Shown: piece after piece, positions 10,187 through 19,105 of the stretch | How positions within the stretch are numbered: the first letter of the stretch is position 1 | Layout of the letters: the number at the start of each line of letters is the position of its first letter | Origin: Paraburkholderia sp. FT54 | GTDB taxonomy: Bacteria > Pseudomonadota > Gammaproteobacteria > Burkholderiales > Burkholderiaceae | Length of the DNA: 64,000 bases | Direction: 5' to 3' | NCBI RefSeq assembly: GCF_031585635.1 | Contig: NZ_CP134195.1 | Coordinates: forward strand, 3,224,001 to 3,288,000 | Translations under genes and position numbers: made by a program | Notes under the pieces: generated by a model | What the model was told of the DNA's origin: nothing | Databases searched by the model: none | Seen by the model: only the letters and a program-made list of their open reading frames with translations

Positions 10187-11240
10187 TTCAGTGAGCGGCC
10201 GCGTGGACGAAACCTGCCCAGCAACCGGCGTGGTCATGCACGGCGGCAATCTGCATGAAGCAGCGAGGCGCTATGACATTCCGCACGCGCAATGGCTCGA
10301 TCTGTCGACGGGTATCAATCCGCACGGCTATCCGGTCCCGCCCATTCCCGCCGATGCCTGGCGCCGCCTGCCCGACGATGGCGACGATTTCGCCGCCTGC
10401 GCCGCGCGCTACTACGGCGCGCCCGATGCGGCGCATGTGCTGTCCCTGGCAGGCAGCCAGGCGGCGATTCGCGCGCTACCTGCGCTGCTGCCGCGCGCAC
10501 GGGTCGGCATCGCGCCGCTGACGTATAGCGAATACGCGCCTGCATTCGAACGCAGCGGTCATGAAGTGATGCCGCTCGATGTCGCCTGCGAAACGTTGCC
10601 CGACGCGCTCACGCATGTGGTCGTCGTGAATCCGAATAATCCGACCGCCGCGCATCTGAGCGCGGCCACGCTGCTGCACTGGCACGCGCAGTTGAGCGCG
10701 CGCGGCGGCACGCTGCTGGTCGACGAAGCCTTTGCCGATACGATGCCGTCGGCGTCGCTCGCGGCGAGCACGCATCGCGAAGGCTTGCTCGTGTTGCGCT
10801 CGCCCGGGAAATTCTTCGGCCTTGCCGGCGCGCGCTCGGGGTTCGCGCTCGGCGCGCCTGCGTTGCTCCAGCGTTTGCGCGGCACGCTCGGCGCGTGGAC
10901 CGTCAGTGGGCCGGCCCGTCACGCCGTCAAAGCCGCCTTCGCCGATGAAGCCTGGCAACGGCACATGCGCATTCGGCTCGATGCCGAAAGCGCGCGACTG
11001 GTCGACGTGCTGCATGCGCAAGGCTTCGACACACGCAGCACGCCGCTCTTCGCCTGGACCGACGACCCACGCGCCGCCGCTCTGCATGAAGCGCTTGCAC
11101 GACGCGGCGTGTGGACACGGCTGTTCACTTCGTCGGGCAGCGTTCGATTCGGCTTGCCTGCGAACGAGGCCGAGTGGACTCGCTTCGAAGAGAGCTTGCA
11201 CGAAGCCGCACGAGAGATCGCTGCTACGCGAGCGGGCTGA
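10179..11240 (+). CDS. cobD: L-threonine-O-3-phosphate decarboxylase (PLP-dependent)
   Basis: 353 residues; class I/II aminotransferase fold. In B12 synthesis this enzyme makes (R)-1-amino-2-propanol O-2-phosphate, the linker attached by CbiB. Visible marks are HGGNLHEAARRYDIP and DLSTGINPHGYP at the N-terminus, VVVNPNNPTA, LLVDEAFAD, and the PLP-lysine segment RSPGKFFGLAGARSGFA. Some genomes call this gene cobC; I use cobD in the Salmonella sense to separate it from the phosphatase nearby. The start overlaps the cbiB end by eight bases, so translation is probably coupled. Confidence 0.93.
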   Translation: MVDSVSGRVDETCPATGVVMHGGNLHEAARRYDIPHAQWLDLSTGINPHGYPVPPIPADAWRRLPDDGDDFAACAARYYGAPDAAHVLSLAGSQAAIRALPALLPRARVGIAPLTYSEYAPAFERSGHEVMPLDVACETLPDALTHVVVVNPNNPTAAHLSAATLLHWHAQLSARGGTLLVDEAFADTMPSASLAASTHREGLLVLRSPGKFFGLAGARSGFALGAPALLQRLRGTLGAWTVSGPARHAVKAAFADEAWQRHMRIRLDAESARLVDVLHAQGFDTRSTPLFAWTDDPRAAALHEALARRGVWTRLFTSSGSVRFGLPANEAEWTRFEESLHEAAREIAATRAG

Positions 11241-11297
11241 TTCAAAGACAACGAAACCCTCACCCGACAATCACGACGCGCCCCGCAGCCTCGCCCG

Positions 11298-12209
11298 ATG
11301 AACCGACTCGCCCGCTTCTCCATCGCCACCGCGCTCTTCATCAACGCGCTGCACGCGCACGCCGCCATCTCCGTTAACGACGACACCGGCGCAACTGTCA
11401 CCCTGTCCGCTCCCGCACAACGCGTGATCAGCCTCGCGCCGCACGTCACCGAACTGCTTTACGCCGCGGGCGGCAGCGCAAGGATGGTCGGCGCCGTGTC
11501 GTACAGCGACTATCCGCCCGAGGCGAAACAGTTGCCGCGCGTCGGCGATAACAAGGCACTCGACCTTGAGCGCATTGTCGCGCTCAAGCCCGATCTGATC
11601 GTGGTGTGGCGCCATGGCAATGCGCAGCGTCAGCTCGATCGCCTGCGCGAGTTGCACATTCCGTTGTTCTTCAGCGAGCCGCGTCATCTCGACGACGTAG
11701 CCGTGTCGCTGACGAAGCTCGGCCAACTGCTCGGCACGTCATCCACAGCGGATGTGGCGGCGCGCGCGTATCGTCAGGACATCGCGAAACTGCGCAGCCA
11801 GTATGCGAGCCGGCCGCCGGTCAGCGTGTTCTATCAGGTATGGGATCAACCGTTGATGACGCTCAACGGCGACCATATGGTCAGCGACGTGATCGCGCTG
11901 TGCGGCGGCCGCAACGTGTTCGCCGGACTCGAGCCGCTGGTGCCGACCGTCTCGACCGAAGCGGTGCTCGCGGCGAATCCGGAAGCGATCTTCACAGCAG
12001 CGCCGGGCGCGACCAGACCGGATACCACCTTGCCGCAACTCAGCACATGGCGCGCATGGCCGGGCCTGACCGCGGTGGCGAACAACAATCTCTTTGCCAT
12101 CGACGGCGATCTGATCAACCGCCCGGCGCCACGTATCGCGCAGGGCGCAAAGCAAATGTGCGAGGACCTCGAAGCAGCGCGTTCACGCAGGAAGTCAAAC
12201 ACGCAGTGA
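11298..12209 (+). CDS. btuF: Vitamin B12 ABC transporter periplasmic binding protein BtuF
   Basis: 303 residues with a signal peptide (residues 1-23, ending HAHA). It is a class III (TroA/BtuF-like) binding protein: RVISLAPHVTELLYAAGG and GAVSYSDYPPEAKQLPRVGD are typical of BtuF, followed by the long linker-helix region and the C-terminal lobe. It delivers corrinoid to BtuCD. Its transporter partners btuC and btuD lie in the convergent reverse operon at 14.7-16.6 kb rather than next to it. It is the last gene of the forward operon, 57 bases after cobD. Confidence 0.92.
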   Translation: MNRLARFSIATALFINALHAHAAISVNDDTGATVTLSAPAQRVISLAPHVTELLYAAGGSARMVGAVSYSDYPPEAKQLPRVGDNKALDLERIVALKPDLIVVWRHGNAQRQLDRLRELHIPLFFSEPRHLDDVAVSLTKLGQLLGTSSTADVAARAYRQDIAKLRSQYASRPPVSVFYQVWDQPLMTLNGDHMVSDVIALCGGRNVFAGLEPLVPTVSTEAVLAANPEAIFTAAPGATRPDTTLPQLSTWRAWPGLTAVANNNLFAIDGDLINRPAPRIAQGAKQMCEDLEAARSRRKSNTQ

Positions 12210-12235
12210 TGCGAAGGCGATGACCCTCGGCGCCC

Positions 12236-12826
12236 TCACGCATTCCACCGCACCAACGACCACTGCTGCGTTCCATCGTTCCTGCGCAACCAGACGATCC
12301 CGGTCATATCCAGCGACCATCGCAGACAGCGCTCCAGCGGCACGTCCAGCACGATCGACGCAATCGCCCGCATCACGCCCGCATGCGTGACCACATAGGC
12401 CGGCGACAACTCACGCGTGAGCGCGAATGCATCGAGCCATGCACGCACCCGCGCGACGAACTGCGCCACGCTTTCGCCGCCATGCGCGCGCGCGTGTTCG
12501 AAGTTGGCCGCCCAGTCGTCGAGCAATTCGCGATCGATGGCGTCCCAGCGTTGCGCTTCCCAGTCGCCAAAGTTCATTTCCATCAGACGGTCGTCGTGGC
12601 TGATCACACAGCCGAAGTCGTTCGCCAACTCGGCGGCAAGCGCCGAGCAGCGCTTCAGCGGACTCGACATCAGCACACGTGGCGCGGGCACCTGCAACGT
12701 CGCGAGCTTCAAGGCGAGCGCGGTCGACGACACCTCGGCGTCCTCGGCGAGCGCCACATCGCTGTGGCCGTAACACACGCCCGCCTCGAGCGCGACCGCG
12801 GGATGGCGAATCAGGACGATATCCAT
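12236..12826 (-). CDS. cobC: Alpha-ribazole phosphatase (histidine phosphatase family)
   Basis: 196 residues. The RHP tripeptide at residues 7-9 (MDIVLIRHP) replaces the usual RHG of the family and carries the catalytic His8. MEMNFGDWEAQRWDAI and VVTHAGVMRAI are the other conserved parts. It removes the phosphate from alpha-ribazole-5'-phosphate or from adenosylcobalamin phosphate in the last steps of B12 synthesis. It overlaps the end of cobS by 16 bases and is the last gene of the riboswitch-led reverse operon. Confidence 0.92.
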   Translation of the reverse strand: MDIVLIRHPAVALEAGVCYGHSDVALAEDAEVSSTALALKLATLQVPAPRVLMSSPLKRCSALAAELANDFGCVISHDDRLMEMNFGDWEAQRWDAIDRELLDDWAANFEHARAHGGESVAQFVARVRAWLDAFALTRELSPAYVVTHAGVMRAIASIVLDVPLERCLRWSLDMTGIVWLRRNDGTQQWSLVRWNA

Positions 12827-13587
12827 GCGAGCCCCACCAGGTAGATGCTCAATTCAAAAACTTGCTGCGCAAAGCCGAGGCAGTCGCCGGTATAACCGCC
12901 GATGCGTCTGACGAAGTAACGGCCCACTGCCACGCGAAGCACGAGCAGAACCGCGACCACGGAGCCCGCGAAGCGCCAGTCCGGGGCGCCGGGCCCATTC
13001 GGCCACAGCAGCCACGGCAAGCCGGATAGCGCGGCGCAGATGAACGCACCGGCGCTCAGGCGCTGCGCCACCGGTTTGGCCTTGCCTTCGGCGCGCACGT
13101 AATCGAGCGTGGCCAGGTAGCTGATCGCACAGGTCCGGCTTGCCGCATGCGCTGCAATCATCAGACCAGCGGCGCGCATCGGCGGCAACGCGGCGAGCGT
13201 TTGCCACTTCAATGCAAGCGCCATGACGAGCGCGATGGCGCCGAAAGCGCCGATGCGCGAGTCATGCATGATTCGCAATACATCTTCGCGCGTATAGGCG
13301 CCACCGAACGCATCGATGCAATCAGCGAGACCGTCTTCGTGGAACGCGCCGGTCACGAGCAGCGACGCGGCCATCGACAACAGCACCGCCACGCCCGCAG
13401 GAAACACACGCAGCGCGACAAGATAGACCAGCGCGCTCAATCCGCCGACCAATACGCCGACGAGGGGAAAATAACGCGCCGCCGCGTTCAGATAATGCGG
13501 CTCATAGCCGACCCAGCGCGGCACGGGCACGCGCGTGAAATAGCCGAGCGCCGTGAAGAAATAGCGCAGTTCCGCGAGCGGATTCAT
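12811..13587 (-). CDS. cobS: Adenosylcobinamide-GDP ribazoletransferase (cobalamin synthase)
   Basis: 258 residues, strongly hydrophobic with about six membrane segments. It joins AdoCbi-GDP with alpha-ribazole (phosphate). The conserved motif HEDGLADCIDAFGG, with its acidic metal-binding residues, is present at about residues 83-96, after FFTALGYFTRVPVPR and ARYFPLVGVLVGG near the start. It lies between cobT and cobC; it overlaps cobC and is 42 bases from cobT, consistent with one transcript. Confidence 0.96.
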   Translation of the reverse strand: MNPLAELRYFFTALGYFTRVPVPRWVGYEPHYLNAAARYFPLVGVLVGGLSALVYLVALRVFPAGVAVLLSMAASLLVTGAFHEDGLADCIDAFGGAYTREDVLRIMHDSRIGAFGAIALVMALALKWQTLAALPPMRAAGLMIAAHAASRTCAISYLATLDYVRAEGKAKPVAQRLSAGAFICAALSGLPWLLWPNGPGAPDWRFAGSVVAVLLVLRVAVGRYFVRRIGGYTGDCLGFAQQVFELSIYLVGLAWISS

Positions 13588-13629
13588 GAGTGTGCCGGGC
13601 GTGCGTTTCGGTGTGAAGGATCAAGCGGA

Positions 13630-14691
13630 TCAGGCATCGCGATCCGCGACGCCGGCCGATTCGAAGCTCGCCATTTCGTTGATGAAGGCCGATGCCGCGC
13701 GCAACAGCGGCACCGCGAGCGCCGCGCCGGTGCCTTCGCCAAGGCGCATGTCTAGCGACAGCAACGGCAGCGCGCCGAAATGATCGAGCATGCGCCGATG
13801 GCCTGCTTCGTTCGACGCATGCGCGAACACGCAGTACTCGCGCATGCTCGGCGCGAAGGCATCGGCGATCAGCAAGGCCGAGGTCGCGATGAAGCCATCG
13901 ACCAGAATCGTCATGCGTGCCTCGGCGGCCGCGAGATACGCGCCCGCCATCATCGCGATCTCGAAGCCGCCGAAGGTGGCGAGCGCGTCGAGCGGATCGG
14001 TGGACACGGGGTGATGCGCGAGCGCCGAGGCCAGTACGTTGCGCTTCCTCGCGAGTCCCGCGTTGTCGAGACCCGTGCCGCGGCCGACGCATTCGTCGAT
14101 CGGCACGCCGCACAAGCGGCTCATCAGACACGCGGCTGCCGAGGTGTTCGCAATCCCCATCTCGCCGAAGCCGATCACATTGGTGCCGAGCGCCGCGTGA
14201 TGCCGCACGCGCGCCGCGCCCGCGTGCATCGCGGCGAGTGCCTGGTCGCGGGTCATGGCCGGTTCACGCGCGAAGTTACGCGTGCCGGCCGCGACCGGAA
14301 TGTCGACCAGACCTGCGGTGGATGGCAACGGCGTCGCGATGCCGGCGTTGACGACTTCGAGCTCGATGCCCGACACGCGGCTCAACGCGTTGATCGCCGC
14401 GCCGCCCGCGAGGAAGTTGGCGACCATCTGCGCGGTCACCGCCTGCGGATAAGGGCTCACGCCCTCCTCGGCGACGCCGTGGTCGCCGGCGAACACGATC
14501 ATCGCCGGGCGCGTTACGGTGGGATGTGGGGTGCGCTGAATCAGGCCCATCTGACGCGCGAGCGTTTCGAGCCGGCCGAGACTGCCGGGCGGCTTCGTCT
14601 TGGTATCGATGATGTGCTGCAGCTCGTCACACAGCGTTTGATCGAGCGGTTCGACTTCGGGCAATCCGGGCAAGCGTGGCAATGAAGTCAT
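13630..14691 (-). CDS. cobT: Nicotinate-nucleotide--dimethylbenzimidazole phosphoribosyltransferase
   Basis: 353 residues, the usual length. CobT activates the lower-ligand base by transferring phosphoribose from nicotinate mononucleotide. Visible family landmarks are KTKPPGSLGRLE, VFAGDHGVAEEGVS, GFGEMGIANTSAAACL and, near the end, MRLGEGTGAALAVPLL, whose Glu is the catalytic base in the Salmonella enzyme. It is in the reverse operon between btuD and cobS. No dimethylbenzimidazole synthesis gene (bluB) is in the window, so the base may come from elsewhere. Confidence 0.97.
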   Translation of the reverse strand: MTSLPRLPGLPEVEPLDQTLCDELQHIIDTKTKPPGSLGRLETLARQMGLIQRTPHPTVTRPAMIVFAGDHGVAEEGVSPYPQAVTAQMVANFLAGGAAINALSRVSGIELEVVNAGIATPLPSTAGLVDIPVAAGTRNFAREPAMTRDQALAAMHAGAARVRHHAALGTNVIGFGEMGIANTSAAACLMSRLCGVPIDECVGRGTGLDNAGLARKRNVLASALAHHPVSTDPLDALATFGGFEIAMMAGAYLAAAEARMTILVDGFIATSALLIADAFAPSMREYCVFAHASNEAGHRRMLDHFGALPLLSLDMRLGEGTGAALAVPLLRAASAFINEMASFESAGVADRDA

Positions 14692-14726
14692 GAGCGTATC
14701 TGCAAGAGAATGTTTGAATGAAGCGA

Positions 14727-15569
14727 TCAGACTGCCGGTATGTCATGACCGGCAGTCGATTCGTGACGCGCGCGCGGCGCGGGAATCAGCGCCTCATGCT
14801 CGCCGTCGCGAATCAGAACCAACGGGTAGCCGAATGCACGGCTCGCCAGCGTGGGGGTCAACACGTCGTGCACCGGCCCGGCATACGCGCCGCCCGCGCC
14901 GTCGAGCAGCAGCGCATGCGTGGCGAAGCGGCGCGCGAGGTTCAGGTCGTGGCACGAAAACATCACTGTACGCCGAGGCTCGCGCGTCCACGCGGTCAAC
15001 GCCTCGAGGCAGTCGATCTGATGATGCAGATCGAGATGCGACAACGGTTCGTCGAGCAGCAATAACGGCGCGTCCTGGCACAGCACCGCCGCCAGCGCCA
15101 CGCGTTGCCGCTCGCCGCCTGACAGCGACAGCACATCACGCGCGGCGAATGCGGCGAGGCCCAACAGATCCAGCGCCGCGTGCGCCGCCTCGCGATCGGC
15201 CTCGCGCTCCCAGCCCCAGCCGGTGAGATGCGGGAAGCGGTTCAGCATGACGATATCGAGCACGCTTGTGCTGAATGCGTCGGGCGCGCTTTGCGGCATC
15301 AGCGCGCGGCGCTGCGCGAGCGACAGCGGCGGCCAGTCGGCGAGGCGCACACCATCGAGTTCGACATGTCCCGCCGACGGCTGCAATAGACCCGCGAGCG
15401 TCGAGAGCAGCGTCGTCTTGCCCGCGCCGTTCGGACCTGCGATGCACCAGATTTCGCCGGCGTAGAAAGTATGCGTGAAGGCGTCGAGCAAAGTGCGCGT
15501 GCCCATGCGCAAGGTCAAACGTTGCGCGCTGAGTGCGGATTCATGAGAGACCTGATGGGTTTGCATCAT
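14727..15569 (-). CDS. btuD: Vitamin B12 ABC transporter ATP-binding protein BtuD
   Basis: 280 residues from the ATG at 15569, whose ATGA overlaps the btuC stop; a GTG at 15593 would lie inside btuC and is less likely. Walker A GPNGAGKTTLL, Q-loop region LMPQSAPDAF, signature LSGGERQRVALA, and Walker B LLLLDEPLSHLD are all intact, so it should be an active ATPase. It energises corrinoid import through BtuC. The FecE/BtuD subfamily is assigned mainly by context with btuC, btuB and the cob genes. Confidence 0.92.
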   Translation of the reverse strand: MMQTHQVSHESALSAQRLTLRMGTRTLLDAFTHTFYAGEIWCIAGPNGAGKTTLLSTLAGLLQPSAGHVELDGVRLADWPPLSLAQRRALMPQSAPDAFSTSVLDIVMLNRFPHLTGWGWEREADREAAHAALDLLGLAAFAARDVLSLSGGERQRVALAAVLCQDAPLLLLDEPLSHLDLHHQIDCLEALTAWTREPRRTVMFSCHDLNLARRFATHALLLDGAGGAYAGPVHDVLTPTLASRAFGYPLVLIRDGEHEALIPAPRARHESTAGHDIPAV

Positions 15570-16630
15570 CGGCGCCTGCGTAACAGCATCCACAGAAACA
15601 CCGGCACGCCGATGATCGATGTAATCACACCGACCGGCAACTGCGCCGGCGCGATCACGGTGCGCGCGATCAGGTCCGCGCCCATCACCGCGACACCGCC
15701 GCTAAGCGCGGCGGCCGGCAGCAGCATGCGCTGATCGTTGCCGAACGCGAGCCGCAGCATGTGCGGCACGACCAGTCCGACAAAGCCGATGGTGCCCGCC
15801 GTCGTCACCGCAGCGGCCGCGGCCAGCGATGCCACCAGATACACCCGCAAGCGCAGCGGCATCACCGCGACGCCCAACGCCTGCGCGGCGGCGTCGCCAC
15901 GCAGCAGCACATTCAGACGCGGCGCAGCCGGCACGATCGCAACCAGCACGATGACGAGGGCGGCGAGCGCCGTCCATGGCATTGCGCCGCCGTTGAGATC
16001 GCCGGTCAGCCAGAACAGCATGCCGCGCAAGCGGTTGTCGGGCGCGAGGTTGAGCAGCAAGGTGATGAGCGCGCCCCAGCCCGCCGCGATCACCGCGCCG
16101 GTCAGCAGCAAACGCGGCGACGTGTCCTGCGGTTCGCCGCGCCACAACTCGCGGCGCGCGAGGCCGAGCACCAGCAGGATCGACATGAACGCACCGGCGA
16201 ACGCGCTCGCGTCGACGATCCACCATGCGCTGCCGGCGATCATCGCGACCAGCGCGAAGGTCGCCGCGCCGCCCGACACGCCCAACACGTAGGGTTCGGC
16301 CAGCGGATTGCGCAACAGCACCTGCAGCAACGCGCCGGCCAGGGCAAGCAACGCGCCGCAGGCGAAACCCGCCACCGCGCGCGGCAAACGCAGCGTGCGG
16401 ACGATCTCGACGGCCAAGTCAGGCGTACCGGCAGACGGCGCATGCGGCGGCATCAGCGCCGCCAGCACGCGCATCGGCGCGAGCGACACGCTGCCCAGCG
16501 CAAGCGACGCCATCAGCACCGCCAGCGCGATTCCCGCGAGCGCGAGCCAGATCGCGGCCGCGCGCCTGGCGTTCATCACGCGCAGTGTTGCGGGCATCGA
16601 ACTCGAGTGTCGGCTCATGGGTCGGCTCAT
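15566..16630 (-). CDS. btuC: Vitamin B12 ABC transporter permease BtuC (FecCD family)
   Basis: 354 residues, about ten membrane helices. FecCD-family marks include RLPRAVAGFACGALLALAGALLQVLLRNPLAEPYVLGVSGGA and GTIGFVGLVVPHMLRLAFGNDQR. It forms the membrane channel of the BtuCDF importer. It follows btuB by 27 bases and overlaps btuD, so the reverse operon reads outer-membrane receptor, permease, ATPase, then late B12 enzymes. Residues 1-18 are polar, and the true start may be at one of the later Met codons (residue 5, 12 or 19). Confidence 0.92.
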   Translation of the reverse strand: MSRPMSRHSSSMPATLRVMNARRAAAIWLALAGIALAVLMASLALGSVSLAPMRVLAALMPPHAPSAGTPDLAVEIVRTLRLPRAVAGFACGALLALAGALLQVLLRNPLAEPYVLGVSGGAATFALVAMIAGSAWWIVDASAFAGAFMSILLVLGLARRELWRGEPQDTSPRLLLTGAVIAAGWGALITLLLNLAPDNRLRGMLFWLTGDLNGGAMPWTALAALVIVLVAIVPAAPRLNVLLRGDAAAQALGVAVMPLRLRVYLVASLAAAAAVTTAGTIGFVGLVVPHMLRLAFGNDQRMLLPAAALSGGVAVMGADLIARTVIAPAQLPVGVITSIIGVPVFLWMLLRRRR

Positions 16631-16657
16631 CCGCGCGAACTCAACGAGGCGACTCGC

Positions 16658-18550
16658 TCACTGCTGCTGCCACCCAACCGTGAGATACGCACCGCGCCGC
16701 GGCGAGTTATACGAGTAGGCCGTTTCATAGTCCTTGTCCAACAGGTTCTGGATTTGCGCGGCCACGTACCATGCTTTCGTGATGTTGTAGCGCGCCGACA
16801 GATTCACCACGCCATAGCCGCCCAGTTTGCCGCTGCTGTCATTGCTCGGGCCGCTCACGATCCACTCGCCGCCGACGCGCCACCCGGCGATGCTGCGGTT
16901 CACCGTCAGCGCGCCGAAGCGCCGCGCACGCCGCACGAGGTCGGTATCGTTGTCGAGGTCGACGGGATTTTGCAGCGTCACCGACGCGCGCACGTCCGTC
17001 TTGCCGACATGGCCGCTCCACGATCCCTCGAGCCCCTGCACCTTCGCATGACCGACGTTCTCGGCCAGATAGATGCCGGGCGTCACCTGCTCGTAGTCGA
17101 TCAGATTCGAATAGCGCGTCTGGAATGCGCTCAAGCGCATCACGCCGAGCGCATTCGATGCGTACTGCAGCGCGGCTTCGAGCGAATGGCTGCGCTCCGG
17201 CTGGATCGACGGATTGCCGCTGAACGGATAGTACAGATCGTCGAAGCTCGGCGCGCGAAACGAATCCGAATAGCTTGCGGTCACCTTCCAATGACCGGTG
17301 ATGTCGAAGCCATAGCCGAGATAGTAACTGTTCGCTCCGCCGAAATCGGAATACTGGTCGCGCCGCACGTTGGCCTGAATCTGGTTGCGCCCAAAGCGTC
17401 CTGTATAGCCGACGAAGCCCGAATCCACATGCCGGTCCGGCGGCGCGAACGTGTCGGAGTCGAGGCTCTGGTCGAGATGCTCATAGCCGACCTGCAGCTT
17501 CTGCTGCGCGGCCAGCGCGAAATCGTTTTGCCACGTGTACTGGCGATTGTCGGTATCGAAGCGGCCGTTGTACACGCCGTTCGTGTTCGACACGCTGCGG
17601 TCGTCGCCTTCCGCGACGATCAAGTGCGTCGTCCACCAGTCGGTCAGCTTGCCGTTCGCGAACACCGAGACCTGGCGCACTTTGCTATACAGGTTGTTCA
17701 GATCGGTTGGTACGCCGTACGCATTGTCGTAGCTGTCGTTGCCGTTCGACTGAAAGTAGCTGGCGCCGGCGTCCCATTTGTCGTTGAACTTGTGGCGCAG
17801 CGAAGCCGAGATGCTCTCGTTCAGATAGCCGTTCGCATTCGGATTGGCGTTGGGCGCCTCCTGCGGATTGAGTGAAGAGAAGCCGTCGTCCTTCGATCGC
17901 GCGAGCGAAATGCTGAAGGTCGTGTTGCCGTCTTTATCCAATGCGCCGTTCACGCCCGCCTGCTGCGTTTGCGTGTGATAGCTGCCGTAGCCCAGCGAAA
18001 AATTGAAACGCGGCGGGTGGTCGCCGCCCTCTTTCGTGAACACCTGCACCACGCCGCCGATCGCGCCCGAGCCGTACAACGCCGACACGTTGCCGTTCAC
18101 CACCTCGACGTGATCGGTCTGGTCGAGCGGAATCTGCGCGAGTTGCGGCGCGCCCAGGCTCACCGAATCGACCCGCACGCCGTCGATCAGCAGCAGCGAC
18201 TGCGTCGACGACGCGCCGCGCAAGTAGAGGCTAGTCGTCGAACCAGGGCCACCTGTGCGCGAGATTTGCGCGCCCGGCGCGAGTTGCAGGAGGCCGGGCA
18301 GATCGGTCGCGGTGGTGTCGGCGATATCCTGCTGATCGAACAGCGACGTCTGCGGGATCGTGTCGGCGAGTGCTTGCGGCCCGCGCTCCGCGGTCACCAC
18401 CACGGGCGACAGCACCGCCGAAGACGGCTCGGCAGCCGATGAATCCGCCGGCACGGACGAAGCAGATGACGAAGGCGCGCCTTGCGCATGCACGACGATC
18501 GGCAAGCCCGCGAAGGCGAGCAGCGCCGCGCGGGCGAGGGGGGACTGCAT
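16658..18550 (-). CDS. btuB: TonB-dependent cobalamin receptor (BtuB-like)
   Basis: 630 residues from the ATG at 18550; the frame is open upstream but the signal peptide (MQSPLARAALLAFAGLPIVVHAQG) begins here, with AGGA upstream. A Ser/Ala-rich linker leads to the TonB box region SPVVVTAERG, then a plug domain (DLPGLLQLAPG, RGASSTQSLLLIDGVRVDS, GSGAIGGVVQVFTK) and a 22-strand barrel ending in VGWQQQ. The cobalamin riboswitch in its leader and the btuCD genes directly downstream give the substrate: B12 or other corrinoids. It should be repressed when the cofactor is plentiful. Confidence 0.93.
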   Translation of the reverse strand: MQSPLARAALLAFAGLPIVVHAQGAPSSSASSVPADSSAAEPSSAVLSPVVVTAERGPQALADTIPQTSLFDQQDIADTTATDLPGLLQLAPGAQISRTGGPGSTTSLYLRGASSTQSLLLIDGVRVDSVSLGAPQLAQIPLDQTDHVEVVNGNVSALYGSGAIGGVVQVFTKEGGDHPPRFNFSLGYGSYHTQTQQAGVNGALDKDGNTTFSISLARSKDDGFSSLNPQEAPNANPNANGYLNESISASLRHKFNDKWDAGASYFQSNGNDSYDNAYGVPTDLNNLYSKVRQVSVFANGKLTDWWTTHLIVAEGDDRSVSNTNGVYNGRFDTDNRQYTWQNDFALAAQQKLQVGYEHLDQSLDSDTFAPPDRHVDSGFVGYTGRFGRNQIQANVRRDQYSDFGGANSYYLGYGFDITGHWKVTASYSDSFRAPSFDDLYYPFSGNPSIQPERSHSLEAALQYASNALGVMRLSAFQTRYSNLIDYEQVTPGIYLAENVGHAKVQGLEGSWSGHVGKTDVRASVTLQNPVDLDNDTDLVRRARRFGALTVNRSIAGWRVGGEWIVSGPSNDSSGKLGGYGVVNLSARYNITKAWYVAAQIQNLLDKDYETAYSYNSPRRGAYLTVGWQQQ

Positions 18551-18654
18551 GGGATGAAAGTCCTGTGGATAGCGTGCGCGGCCCGCTTCCCCGCAGGCCG
18601 ATGCGTAACGAGGCGCCCGCGTATTTAACATTGTCGCGCGTGACGTGCCTCTCC

Positions 18655-18850
18655 CTCTGGCCGGTATCCGGGCTGGCGACACATCGATTCCGCCTTCCCA
18701 CGCGTGACGCGCAGTGGCACACTCGCGAGTTGAACTTCCAACACGCGGTCAGGATCGACTTGCATGACGAATGCGGTCGCTTACCGTTGCGGGGGCAGCG
18801 CAGGTTGGCGCGTTCAGGCGAACGGCGCGCCCTGCTTCCCGTTTAACTGC
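18655..18850 (-). ncRNA. Cobalamin riboswitch in the btuB leader
   Basis: Read on the minus strand from 18850, the leader has GGGAAGCAGG, then the box CTGCCCCCGCAACGGTAAG (18777-18795), then GCCACTG (18713-18719), GGGAAGG (18693-18699) and AGCCCGGATACCGGCC near 18660-18675. These are the conserved core elements of the AdoCbl aptamer in the right order. It ends about 100 bases before the btuB ATG. A GGCCTGC/GCGGGCC hairpin at about 18583-18602 lies between aptamer and start and may be part of the expression platform. Expected effect: ligand binding lowers expression of btuB and the genes behind it. Confidence 0.92.
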
Positions 18851-18885
18851 GCGCGCCGTTGAGAAGCGCACGCGGGCACCAGAGT

Positions 18886-19105
18886 GCGGGCAGTTTATGA
18901 GCGGACTCGGGGTCCGTCAAGAATGGTGGCGACGCAGGCCATCCGTTCTGTTAAGTGCAGGCTATTGTCCGACGCATGAGTACTTTTTCATCATAAGGTC
19001 GATAAAAGCCTGCACAAAGCGATGTTGTTACGTCTCGAAACGAGACAATTGTCGGAACCTGCGACATTCCGCGCTAAAATGCGATGTCTTTAGAGGACGC
19101 AGCAG
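18886..19105 (+). promoter_or_regulatory. Intergenic region upstream of the zapB-like gene with two short palindromes
   Basis: This stretch separates the riboswitch leader from the cell-division pair. GTCTCGAAACGAGAC (19032-19046) and TGTCG-N7-CGACA (19050-19066) are adjacent inverted repeats, followed by a TAAAAT (19075-19080) that could be a -10. No gene is seen here. Whether the palindromes bind a regulator is unknown. Confidence 0.35.

Noticed and set aside
15761..17875. 704-codon plus-strand open frame
   Set aside because: Lies opposite btuC and btuB; composition is Arg/His/Gln-rich and not protein-like, while the minus-strand genes have clear motifs.
18231..18722. 163-codon minus-strand frame over the btuB leader
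   Set aside because: Runs through the riboswitch and the btuB signal-peptide region in the wrong frame.
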